Shown piece by piece: positions 46,986 through 54,608 of a DNA stretch of 64,000 nucleotides. Position 1 is the stretch's first letter. Each line of letters starts with the position of its first letter. Origin of the DNA: DASZUK01 sp035547695 (lineage in GTDB: Bacteria; Actinomycetota; Acidimicrobiia; Acidimicrobiales; RAAP-2); the NCBI GenBank assembly GCA_035547695.1, contig DASZUK010000024.1, positions 1 through 64,000 on the forward strand, read 5' to 3'. The notes beneath the pieces are model-generated. The model saw only the letters and a list, made by a program, of their open reading frames with translations, was not told the DNA's origin and made no database searches. Position numbers and translations under genes: made by a program.

Positions 46986-47828
46986 TTAGTCAAAGAGGCC
47001 CTGAGATTGGCGGTACCGGTACGGCCCGTACCCAGTGACTCGGAGGTCGTTGTGGTCCGGCAGGGACGACAGTCGGGCGCGATCGTCGGGATGGGCGATG
47101 AGGGCGGAGATGTACGGGTCGTACCAGGCTGCGGCGTTGAACCACTCAATCCAGCTCTGGCACATCTTGAGGTTCTCATCGAAGGCGGCCCGTTTCGGAG
47201 GTAGCCGGATGTCGTCGAGATAGCCGAGGAGCGCGACTCGAGGGGACATAGGTAAGAACAGGCCGTGGCTGGGCCAGTCGGGTTCGCCCACGTACATCCA
47301 TCCCCGATCCGTGATCATGAACCGGGGAGCATCCTCGGGGCTATGTAGCACCCGCCACCGCCAGGTCGGGATCTGGGGGAGCTGGTTGCGGAGAGCGGCA
47401 ACCCGAAGAATCTGCACGTCGTCACCGGCTGGGGCTGGGAATCCCTGGCGCCGCTGGTACTCGGCGGCCACCGCTTCGAACGTGGGGTGGCGAACCGCGG
47501 CGGCGGCGACGTACCCGAACAGAAGAATGTCGTCCCCGACTTGCAGTCTCCGGCGCTCCAACCTCGCAATGAGCTTCGATAGCTCGTTCTCCACTGGGTC
47601 CCAGAGCTTGTCCACGATGTCTCGGTCCACTCCAGGCGGTGGATTCGTGAGGCGATACGTCCCTCGGCTGACCGCTAGGGTCGCTGCCTTCGGAAGCCCT
47701 CGGTCGACCTGTCCCGTCCGCTTTCGCCGGACGGCGACCCTCGCCTCTCGTAGTCGGCCGCTTGCGGCTGGTAGGCCAAAGCCCCCGATCAGTGATGCCG
47801 GGAGGTAGTGCTGGTTACGGCCTGACAT
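46986..47828 (-). CDS. DUF4238 protein
   Basis: 280 residues beginning MSGRNQHYLPASLIGGFG, the NQHY(L/V)P...L..F hallmark of DUF4238. Later motifs (RFMITDRGW; LFLPMSPRVALLGY; NAAAWYDPYISAL) also fit. The biochemical role is unknown; such genes occur often in mobile and defence-rich regions. Single gene, convergent with the 46116 gene. Confidence 0.7.
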   Translation of the reverse strand: MSGRNQHYLPASLIGGFGLPAASGRLREARVAVRRKRTGQVDRGLPKAATLAVSRGTYRLTNPPPGVDRDIVDKLWDPVENELSKLIARLERRRLQVGDDILLFGYVAAAAVRHPTFEAVAAEYQRRQGFPAPAGDDVQILRVAALRNQLPQIPTWRWRVLHSPEDAPRFMITDRGWMYVGEPDWPSHGLFLPMSPRVALLGYLDDIRLPPKRAAFDENLKMCQSWIEWFNAAAWYDPYISALIAHPDDRARLSSLPDHNDLRVTGYGPYRYRQSQGLFD

Positions 47829-47891
47829 GGGACCAGCGTCGCAGGAGCCGGCCTGCTTCGCTACGGTGTCGTCGGAGCGGGCCGGGATTCC

Positions 47892-48749
47892 TCACGGCAA
47901 CACTGGTCTTCCGTGGACGACCCACTGGCTGCCGTCAGACCACAGAAGGGACGTTGCAGGGCATGGCCAATCGGCCAATCCCGTCGCCGCCCAGACAGCC
48001 GTAATTCCGCTGGGCAAGGTCGGGAGATCGACCGTGCTGAGATTGAGGCTCCAGGGTGGCTCACTGAGCGTCGTAGCAGCGGCAGCGCCCGCTCCCACGT
48101 CCAACCAAACAAAGAGTTCAGCTCGGCCGGGTTGCCCAGTCAGCTTGGCCTGGTTGTCCTGTTTGTTAAGTTCGGCTTGGACCTCGGCGGTTAGGGCGCG
48201 ATCGGTCGAGAAGGACCCTCCCGGCTCGCTCCTCTGTACGGACACCCAGGACTCGTCCGGTGCGGCGTGATGGTGCCAGGCACAGGCCTGCGTGACGCCG
48301 AGTGATGCCAGGGATGGCGGTAGTGCGTCGGGTTCTGTGCCGATCATGCCGGGATGCTCTGGTATCCAATCCTGGGGCGGGCCCGCTTGCTCTATCGCTT
48401 GAAGCACTGGGCCGAGTTGTCCTGGGAGCTGGCGGACATTGACATCGTTGACCGTGTGGATGCTCCATGACCACATGAGGCCTGGAAGCTGCCAGTCCTC
48501 TCGGCGCACCTGTGCCTGGAACCTCGCTCGATCGGACCGCGTCGTCGTGGTCACTTCGAGCACCCCAATCCGCTTCTGTGACGCGTCGAGGATCTCAAAA
48601 TCGGCAAGCTGTGTGCTGCCACCGCCAGGATCAAGTTCAACGAGAGAAGCTCCGGTGACATGACCGACCAGCAGTGAGGCAATTTTCTCCAACCGTTTCG
48701 GATAGGTGAGGTCCTCCAGGTCCGGTGGGACCGATGGTCCGAAACTCAT
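47892..48749 (-). CDS. Unknown protein with nuclease-like N-terminus, second gene of a two-gene operon
   Basis: 285 residues. The N-terminal half contains LADFEILDASQKRIGVLEVTT, where D-F-E followed by LEVT resembles the D...ExK/ExT spacing of PD-(D/E)xK nucleases; this is only a pattern resemblance. A middle WQLPGLMWSWSI segment and C-terminal AELFVWLDVG and LLWSDGSQW recall a family of uncharacterised actinobacterial proteins. It overlaps the upstream HhH gene by four bases (ATGA), so the two are probably functional partners. Confidence 0.6.
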   Translation of the reverse strand: MSFGPSVPPDLEDLTYPKRLEKIASLLVGHVTGASLVELDPGGGSTQLADFEILDASQKRIGVLEVTTTTRSDRARFQAQVRREDWQLPGLMWSWSIHTVNDVNVRQLPGQLGPVLQAIEQAGPPQDWIPEHPGMIGTEPDALPPSLASLGVTQACAWHHHAAPDESWVSVQRSEPGGSFSTDRALTAEVQAELNKQDNQAKLTGQPGRAELFVWLDVGAGAAAATTLSEPPWSLNLSTVDLPTLPSGITAVWAATGLADWPCPATSLLWSDGSQWVVHGRPVLP

Positions 48750-49468
48750 GGGGAGAGCCCTTCTAACGCAGTCGGTCGATAATCGGACCACGACCAAGGC
48801 GAGGAGAGCCGAGACCGAATCCGCCGGTCGAGTTGGTACAACGATCGCTCGATTTCAACCATCGTGAAGCCCGGAGTGGCGCGAATCGAGGACCGGAGCC
48901 ACTCGTACCAGTCCCAAGCAAGCGAGTCAGGGAGCCAGGCGCCGTCAAACGGTGCGCCGAGCCATCCCGATCCTGGACCAAGGCCCACCGCTGCGGTGAC
49001 ATCTCGACGGTCGATGATCACATGATGGCCGGGCCAGAGGGCGGAGAGGAGCGTCGTGGCGGTCGGCACTCCGATCCCCGGGATCGCCGTGAGCGCCTGC
49101 CAGGTTGATGGGACGTCACGCCTCACGACGGCGGTCGTTTCTGGAATCGTGAGTTCGGTCGGGCGGGCGGAGACACCCCTCGATCCGCGGGGAGCGAGCT
49201 GAGTCGGCTCGATCATGCCCGCCTGCCGCTTGAAGTTCCCCACGGCTAGGACCAGGTGATGCCAACGGCGATGAATTTCGCCGCTCTCTTGGTTCTGGCT
49301 CCCCTCAACCTCGAATAGTCGGCTCGCCAGGTATTCGATGTCACCCCACACGGCACGCCAATTTCCGGAGCCACCCCACGCCTCAGCCAATTGGCCAATG
49401 GAGTTCGGGGGCAGTCCGATGGGCTGCGCCGGGCCAAGATCGGTCACCGAGAGCCGAAGTCTGCTCAC
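48746..49468 (-). CDS. Helix-hairpin-helix protein, first gene of the two-gene operon
   Basis: 240 residues from GTG 49468, which has GGAG eight bases upstream. LTAIPGIGVPTATTLLSALWP is a DNA-glycosylase-like helix-hairpin-helix, followed by HHVIIDRRDVTAAVGL. The N-terminal half (about 120 residues) is unassigned. HhH motifs bind DNA backbone non-specifically; no catalytic Lys/Asp of EndoIII type can be assigned with confidence. Transcribed divergently from the small gene at 49560. Confidence 0.65.
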   Translation of the reverse strand: MSRLRLSVTDLGPAQPIGLPPNSIGQLAEAWGGSGNWRAVWGDIEYLASRLFEVEGSQNQESGEIHRRWHHLVLAVGNFKRQAGMIEPTQLAPRGSRGVSARPTELTIPETTAVVRRDVPSTWQALTAIPGIGVPTATTLLSALWPGHHVIIDRRDVTAAVGLGPGSGWLGAPFDGAWLPDSLAWDWYEWLRSSIRATPGFTMVEIERSLYQLDRRIRSRLSSPWSWSDYRPTALEGLSP

Positions 49469-49559
49469 GCCAGACACTCCTACTACAGACCAGAGTTCTT
49501 CGGGGACGCCGCTCCCACCGTGCTCATCGCTGCCGCGTGTCGGGCGACCGTTCCCTACT

Positions 49560-50018
49560 GTGACGCCCCTCGCCCTTCTTGACCTCGCGGAACGGCTCAA
49601 TGAGGCTGCTGACTACGTGGCCTGCGACGACGCCACTGCCAGCCAGACCCTACGGGCAGCTGCGAACGTGCTTCGTTTGCAGGTCGCCCGCGAGATGCGC
49701 TGGACCGACTGGCTTCGGCAGCCGGAAGGTTCCTCGTCTGTTGCGGCGGCACCCACGCAGGTAGCCAGGCGACGGGTACCAATGCCTGCTCACGGCGATT
49801 TTCGGAGGTCGAGATCGCCGGGGGATCGCCGCCCGGCTGCCATCGGCCGGGCGGTTGGCCATGGAGGGTCCGGTCCGTCAGGGGCCAACCGACTCTCTCC
49901 GATCGCTGGCTGGCTGTGGCTACCAACGCCCAGCCGTTCGATACCAATCCCTGTTCAGGGGCACTGTTCCAGTGCACCCGCGGGGCTGTCCACCCCTCTC
50001 CATTGTGGCCGGCGGTAA
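49560..50018 (+). CDS. Small conserved protein, paralogue of 43502 (3' extent uncertain)
   Basis: GTG at 49560 followed by TPLALLDLAERLNEAADYV, paralogous to the protein at 43502. The conserved part is about 55 residues; the frame remains open to 50018 (152 residues), but beyond about residue 100 it runs through the structured element copy B and reads like non-coding sequence. The frame may simply be open by chance there. Confidence 0.5.
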   Translation: MTPLALLDLAERLNEAADYVACDDATASQTLRAAANVLRLQVAREMRWTDWLRQPEGSSSVAAAPTQVARRRVPMPAHGDFRRSRSPGDRRPAAIGRAVGHGGSGPSGANRLSPIAGWLWLPTPSRSIPIPVQGHCSSAPAGLSTPLHCGRR

Positions 50019-50095
50019 CGAACCGGCCTGCGGCCGGTGCTGGCCGATTCCACCCCGCACCCACTCGCAGGCTCCTGAGTGCGGGGGAGCAAGAT
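49921..50095 (+). other. Repeated structured element, copy B (candidate ncRNA leader or oriT)
   Basis: 175 bases, partner of 45876-46049. Conserved blocks: TACCAACGCC, TTCGATACCAATCCCTG then TTCAGGG, AACGAACCGGCC, GGCCGGTGCTG, GGGGAGCAAGAT. Hairpins: GCACTG/CAGTGC, CCGGCC/GGCCGG, CCCGCAC/GTGCGGG. It lies 120 bases upstream of mobC and the relaxase, the normal place of an origin of transfer; an RNA leader is the alternative. Confidence 0.7.
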
Positions 50096-50214
50096 GGTTG
50101 ATCCGTTGCACGGCTCAAGGAGATTCGTGTCGCCATCGGCCGTGTCCGGCCGACCGTTCCCCGATGTCGCAACGTCGTTGCGTCGCTGCGCTGGCGAACG
50201 AGAGGGAACAAATC

Positions 50215-50634
50215 ATGGTTGACGGGACGACGAGTGGAGCCATGGGGCCAACGTGGGCCGGAGGCCGAGTGCGGCGCTCGGCGGCCGGGCGGCACGAACG
50301 GGTGGTCGTGCGGGTCACCGAGGAGGAGCGGGACGAGCTGCGTCGTCGGGCCAGCCTGGCCGGTGTCTCTCCGCCCCGCTACCTCTTGAAGCAGGGTGTG
50401 CTCGCGGGGGAGATCACGGTGGCAGAACGCCGCCGCCGTGTGGCCGACTTCTCCCGGCTCCAGGGCCAACTCGTTCGAGCCACGTCCGAGCTGAGCCGAC
50501 TGGTAGCCGCCAGTGCCTCGGGGCAACCCGTCCTCGGCGCCAACGCGGTGGTGGCTGACCTCAACCGACTCCGGGCCGACCTGGCCGACGCGCTCGATCG
50601 GTTGACCGACGGACTCGGCGGCTTCGGGCGGTGA
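50215..50634 (+). CDS. MobC-like relaxosome accessory protein
   Basis: 139 residues. RVTEEERDELRRRASLAGVS is a ribbon-helix-helix-like DNA-binding segment typical of MobC, and the C-terminal VVADLNRLRADLADALDRL matches the conserved LNR..N-type helix. MobC opens oriT DNA for the relaxase. ATG 50215 with GAGAGGGA upstream; GTGA overlap with the relaxase gene confirms pairing. Confidence 0.82.
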   Translation: MVDGTTSGAMGPTWAGGRVRRSAAGRHERVVVRVTEEERDELRRRASLAGVSPPRYLLKQGVLAGEITVAERRRRVADFSRLQGQLVRATSELSRLVAASASGQPVLGANAVVADLNRLRADLADALDRLTDGLGGFGR

Positions 50635-52100
50635 TCGCCAAGATCGGACGAGGGAAGGACATCGCCCGGCTCATCCGCTACTTGTTCAGCGCCGGCCGGC
50701 ACAACGAGCACACCAACCCTCGCGTCATCGCCGCCACCGACTCGCTCGACCCCCGCTGCTTGGTCCCCCTCAGTTGGCAAGAGGTCGATGAGCTCGGGCG
50801 GGCCTGTGACGCCCCACGAGCCGATTTCGGGGTCGAGGTCACCGGCGGCCACGTCTGGCACCTGTCGCTCTCCAACCACAAAGACGACCGGCCATTGACC
50901 GACTCCGAGTGGGCCGAGGTTGCCCGGACGGCGATGGCGACAATGGGGTTCAGTGGGGACGACGAGCGGGCGGCGTGTCGGTGGGTGGCGGTCGCTCACG
51001 GCACCTCGACCGCCGGCAATGAGCACATCCATATCGCCGTGTCATTGGTCCGAGAGGACGGCCGAGTGGCCTCGGTCTGGCGGGAGCGAGTCACGATGTC
51101 GAAGGTCTGCGCCGAGCTGGAGCAGACCTACAAGTTGACGGCCACCCATGCCGAGCGCGGTGCCGGTATGCCGGGAGTGACGCGGGCCGAGCAGGAGCGT
51201 GCAGAGCGTGAGGGAAGGCCCGAGCCCGACCGCGTCCGCCTTGCTCGTCTAGTACGGGCCGCCTCGGTGGCAGCCGACGACGAAGCCGAGTTCATCAGGC
51301 GGTTGCGTCGGGCCGATGTCGTGATCCGTCCCCGCTATGCGACGGGGGGACGCGAACAGGTGGTGGGGTACTCGGTGGCCTTGCGGCCGGACGAAGGCGC
51401 CAAGCCGATCTGGTTTGGCGGGGGCCGGCTGGCCCGCGATCTGGCGCTGCCACGGCTCCGCGAACTGTGGCAGACCGATCCGTCCGATCCGACGGCACTC
51501 GTCGAGTGGCGCTCGAACCGATCCCAAGAGGGAGGACGTGAAACCCAGGTGGGCTCGGTCGAGAGCTGGCGACTCGCTGCCGAGGCAGTCCACGACGCCT
51601 CCGACCGTCTGGCCGCCGTACCCCTAGACGACTCTGCAACCTGGGCCGGGGTTGCTCGGGATCTGGCCGGCGCCTTTGCCGCTGCCTCGTTCCGGGTCGA
51701 AGGCACCTCTCCCGGCCCCCTCGCCCATGCGGCACAACTCCTCGCCCGCTCGGCGCAGACCGCGGCAGGCAAGACGGCCGGTGTCCGCCATCCGGGCCGG
51801 AACCTCCGTGGTGTGGCCGTCATCGCCCAACAGGCCCGAGAGGCCCAGAACAGCGAGAAGGCCTGGGCGACCCTGCTCACCCAGATGCGGGGGACCACTC
51901 TTCTCATTGCCCGGCTCCACGCCGAGCGCGGTGAGCGGTTCCAAGCCACCCGGCTGGCCCAACTGGCGGAAGGAGAGCTGGCGTCGCTCTGCGACCAGCT
52001 GGCTCGGGAATCGGAGCCGACCGTCAGCAGCTGGGAGCCACGTCGAACTGCCCTTGTGGGGCATTCGCCTCGTGGGCGAGAGGCTGGGCCGGAGCGGTGA
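50631..52100 (+). CDS. MobA/VirD2-type relaxase
   Basis: Nicks and carries oriT DNA in conjugative mobilization. The metal-binding HUH-type motif is AHGTSTAGNEHIHIAVSLV (His123, His132, His134); the N-terminal IGRGKDIARLIRYLF segment resembles MobP relaxases, but the usual catalytic Tyr is not obvious at the extreme N-terminus. The 489 residues end in a helical domain. No coupling protein or type IV secretion genes follow, so the element is mobilizable, not self-transmissible, as far as the window shows. Confidence 0.85.
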   Translation: MIAKIGRGKDIARLIRYLFSAGRHNEHTNPRVIAATDSLDPRCLVPLSWQEVDELGRACDAPRADFGVEVTGGHVWHLSLSNHKDDRPLTDSEWAEVARTAMATMGFSGDDERAACRWVAVAHGTSTAGNEHIHIAVSLVREDGRVASVWRERVTMSKVCAELEQTYKLTATHAERGAGMPGVTRAEQERAEREGRPEPDRVRLARLVRAASVAADDEAEFIRRLRRADVVIRPRYATGGREQVVGYSVALRPDEGAKPIWFGGGRLARDLALPRLRELWQTDPSDPTALVEWRSNRSQEGGRETQVGSVESWRLAAEAVHDASDRLAAVPLDDSATWAGVARDLAGAFAAASFRVEGTSPGPLAHAAQLLARSAQTAAGKTAGVRHPGRNLRGVAVIAQQAREAQNSEKAWATLLTQMRGTTLLIARLHAERGERFQATRLAQLAEGELASLCDQLARESEPTVSSWEPRRTALVGHSPRGREAGPER

Positions 52101-52345
52101 CGTCCGACAGCGGTGGGAGTAGCCTGGTGGACGTGCCAAAGACCCAGCCCCGTGTCTCACGTCGCCAGCTCGGGCCGGCTGACGTGCGCGCTGAGCTGGA
52201 CACCTGGGAGGCGAAGTACGAGACGCCTTCGGACCGCCTGGCTGAGGCTTTCACCGATCCGGTGAGCGGCGAGCTGGTGGAGACTGAGGACTTCTTCGCC
52301 TGGAGCCAGGCCTACGCGGCCTGGCGCCATCTGCGTGCCGGCTGA
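52097..52345 (+). CDS. TumA-like antitoxin candidate
   Basis: 82 residues, GTG start overlapping the relaxase stop. DRLAEAFTDPVSGELVETED followed by FFAWSQAYAAWRHL fits the short antitoxin-type proteins (SSEEF..R...GEL.DD.DFFEWA..Y) found next to TumE/DUF6516 toxins. A later GTG at 52130 is possible. It lies two bases from the next gene. Confidence 0.6.
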   Translation: MTSDSGGSSLVDVPKTQPRVSRRQLGPADVRAELDTWEAKYETPSDRLAEAFTDPVSGELVETEDFFAWSQAYAAWRHLRAG

Positions 52346-52347
52346 GG

Positions 52348-52782
52348 TTGTTCCCTCCCTATGTCCGGGGCGCCGACGAGGCGCTGGACTATCTCACGAC
52401 GTGGTGCGACATCATCGGCGGCGAGCTGCTCGACGGCATCGGATGGGATGAGATCGTCGGCGAAGATGGCCGACTCGCCATGCTGCAGGTGCGGCCGTTC
52501 CGGATTCGCTTTTCCGTGGGGACGGTCCTGTCGGTGGCGTTCGCCGTTGGTGCTGATCTCACCGCCCGCTTCTACCGGTTCGACCTACGCCAAGACGGCG
52601 AGCTGTGTTGGCGTCACGACTGCCATGCCGGCCACGAGTATCTCGGCTCTGGCCTCTATCACCTGCATGTCGGTCCCGACGAGCGCGACCGGCACCCCGA
52701 CGAGCCGCAGACGCTCCAGACGATCTTCGAGCACGTGACGGCCGAGAACCTGCGCCGCAGTTGGCAGCCGCCCGATGACTGA
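52348..52782 (+). CDS. TumE/DUF6516-like toxin candidate
   Basis: 144 residues, TTG start. The core YRFDLRQDGELCWRHDCHAG, then HEYLGSGLYHLHVGPDE, parallels the TumE pattern (YRY.L.d.dG.L.fRyDNApHH....fPhHkH), with histidines and aspartates at corresponding places. Together with the preceding gene it forms a plausible toxin-antitoxin pair that would stabilise the mobile element. Confidence 0.6.
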   Translation: MFPPYVRGADEALDYLTTWCDIIGGELLDGIGWDEIVGEDGRLAMLQVRPFRIRFSVGTVLSVAFAVGADLTARFYRFDLRQDGELCWRHDCHAGHEYLGSGLYHLHVGPDERDRHPDEPQTLQTIFEHVTAENLRRSWQPPDD

Positions 52783-52818
52783 ACGCAGGCTCCCGACTCG
52801 CTGGGACCCGTCGTGGTC

Positions 52819-53088
52819 CTACCGGCCGACACCCGCCGTCTTGTCGGAGCCAGCGGCTCCCTGCAGCGTGGCTGCCACCTCCTCGGCGTTCACCAGCGTC
52901 GAGCCGGTCGGATGGGTGCGCTCGTCGGTGGCCGTTCCTGCGGGGCCTCGGCCCAGGTAGGCACCGTAGAGACGCTGCTGGGCCTTGCGGTCGGTGACCT
53001 GGATGGCGCTGGCCGAGACCAGGCGCAGGAGGCCGTCGAAATGGCCGTGGGTCTCCCGGATCGGGTCGTCCAGTGACTCCTCGCTCAT
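52819..53088 (-). CDS. Small uncharacterised protein at the end of the pst-linked gene string
   Basis: 89 residues with an excellent AAGGAG site eight bases before the ATG, so very likely expressed. No transmembrane helix or known motif; the N-terminal half (DDPIRETHGHFDGLLRLVSA) is helical. It follows the USP/helicase-tail gene by 24 bases on the same strand. Confidence 0.6.
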   Translation of the reverse strand: MSEESLDDPIRETHGHFDGLLRLVSASAIQVTDRKAQQRLYGAYLGRGPAGTATDERTHPTGSTLVNAEEVAATLQGAAGSDKTAGVGR

Positions 53089-53112
53089 GTTGCGCTCCTT
53101 CTGATGCGGCTC

Positions 53113-53835
53113 TCAGCGTTCGAGATCGGGGCCGGGGGTCGATCGTCCTCGGTCGATCGGGATGGGCGGCGTCAGCGGGGACCTGTTGGGTGCCGGGATG
53201 GGGCGGTTCGGGGTCGCTCCCACGAGGCGGCGGACCGTCTCGATGGGCACCACTTCAGCCATCGGCGAGACCACCGGCCCCGAAGCCGCCGGGCTTGGCG
53301 GCACGTTCTCGGGCGAGGCGGCATACCGCTCCGCTAGCACCTCCTGGAGCCGTGACAGGGACTGCCGGGCCTCGTGCAGCTCGTCGGTATGGGCGAAGGG
53401 TTCGCCCTTGCTGGCCCGGATGCGGGCCAGCTGGGCCTGGCCGTCTTCGATGTCGAGGGCGGCCTTCTCGTAGCGGGCCGGGATCTGGCTGATCTCGTTG
53501 GTGATCCGGCGCAAGGTGCCGATGAGCGCGCTGTGCTCCCGGCGCTCCACGTTGATGGTCACGCTGCCCGCACCCAGGTCGAGCCGGAGGAACCCCCCGC
53601 CGTCGTACTCGGGCACCCAGTTGACCCTGACGTCGGTGCCGGGGACGGCGAGGATCTCAGGCCGCTGCCGCATGTCTCGAGAGATGCGATTGGCGTAGAT
53701 GATCTCGACAGGGCCGGTGATCAGCTTCGCGGCCTGGATGGCCCAATCGATCGCGTGGCCCGAACCCTTGGACCCCTCCACGCCCACCACCACAGGGGGC
53801 CCAGTGGGCTCGTTGGTTCCCCATCCCTCCGTCAT
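53113..53835 (-). CDS. Chimeric protein: USP-like N-terminus plus mega-helicase C-terminal tail domain
   Basis: 240 residues. VVVGVEGSKGSGHAIDWAI then AAKLITGPVEIIYANR resembles the start of universal stress proteins. Residues about 75-190 (GTDVRVNWVP ... FLRLDLGAGSVTINVERREHS; ITNEISQIPARYEKAALDIE; SKGEPFAHTDELHEARQSL) resemble the terminal domain of very large plasmid/ICE helicase-methylases, which normally end with ...G.PF..E.EL..L..RL..L. The rest is a Pro-rich tail. ATG 53835 overlaps the regulator's stop by one base (TGATG). Function unknown. Confidence 0.6.
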   Translation of the reverse strand: MTEGWGTNEPTGPPVVVGVEGSKGSGHAIDWAIQAAKLITGPVEIIYANRISRDMRQRPEILAVPGTDVRVNWVPEYDGGGFLRLDLGAGSVTINVERREHSALIGTLRRITNEISQIPARYEKAALDIEDGQAQLARIRASKGEPFAHTDELHEARQSLSRLQEVLAERYAASPENVPPSPAASGPVVSPMAEVVPIETVRRLVGATPNRPIPAPNRSPLTPPIPIDRGRSTPGPDLER

Positions 53836-54593
53836 CAGGCACTCGCCTTCTGCCCTTCTTGGGGGTCGAAGTAGTACCCGACGCCGCGTACGGTGATAAT
53901 GCATTCGGGGCGTTGCTGGTCTCGTTCAATCTTCCCCCGCAAGCGCCGGATATGGACATCGAGCGTCTTGGTGTCGGAGGTCCGCCGTCCTCCCCACAGC
54001 GAATCCAGAATTTCGGCCCTAGTCCGGATGTGGCCGGGCCGGGCCACAAGGAGCACCAGCAGGTCGTACTCCCGGCGGGTGAAGTGGACCTCCCGATCCC
54101 GCACCGCCACCGTGCGCCGGGCCAGGTGGATGGCCAGCGGGCCGGCCTCAAGCACGTCGGCGCGGCCCAGCTGTTCGCTCCGCTCCCGGCAAGTGACCGA
54201 GGCGATCCGAGTGACCAGTTCCTCCATGCTGAGCGGCCGAACCACGTAGTCGGTGGCGCCGACGTCGAGAGCGGTGAGCACGTCGGCCTCGTCGCCCGGT
54301 CGGGCGATCAGGATGATGGGAGTACTCCCCATCTCGTGCAACCGACGGCAGACGAGCAGGCCGTTCCCGCCTTGGACTGAGAGGTTCAACAACACCAATG
54401 AGGGGGTGAACGAGGCGAGGCGGGCGACCGCTTCTACCTCGCTGTTGGCGCACGAGACAACGTGGCCGTGGGACCGCAGTGCGTCACGCAACGCGTGGCA
54501 CATCGGCCCATCGTCGTCGATCAGCAGGATTCTGGTGGTCTCAGCCACCACGTCGGTTACTCCCGCCACAGAGTCGAGCACCGAGCGCCTCAT
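53835..54593 (-). CDS. OmpR-family regulator with degenerate (pseudo) receiver
   Basis: 252 residues. The winged-helix output domain is complete (VHFTRREYDLLVLLVARPGH; SDTKTLDVHIRRLRGKIE; ITVRGVGYYFD). In the receiver the acidic pocket IDDD is kept, but the phospho-acceptor position is Asn70 (VLLNLSVQGGNG instead of VLLDLxLPGxDG), the conserved Thr/Ser is Ala (LIARPG) and the conserved Lys is Arg (VVRPL). Phosphorylation by a kinase is therefore unlikely. It lies 15 bases beyond pstB in the same direction and probably belongs to the pst transcript. Confidence 0.88.
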   Translation of the reverse strand: MRRSVLDSVAGVTDVVAETTRILLIDDDGPMCHALRDALRSHGHVVSCANSEVEAVARLASFTPSLVLLNLSVQGGNGLLVCRRLHEMGSTPIILIARPGDEADVLTALDVGATDYVVRPLSMEELVTRIASVTCRERSEQLGRADVLEAGPLAIHLARRTVAVRDREVHFTRREYDLLVLLVARPGHIRTRAEILDSLWGGRRTSDTKTLDVHIRRLRGKIERDQQRPECIITVRGVGYYFDPQEGQKASA

Positions 54594-54608
54594 CTGCCAT
54601 CCCCCCGT

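Noticed and set aside
52628..52645. A further match to the CGAGTATCTCGG dyad inside the TumE-like gene
   Set aside because: Only 12 bases match and it lies in a plausible coding segment (HEYLGS), so it is probably coincidence.
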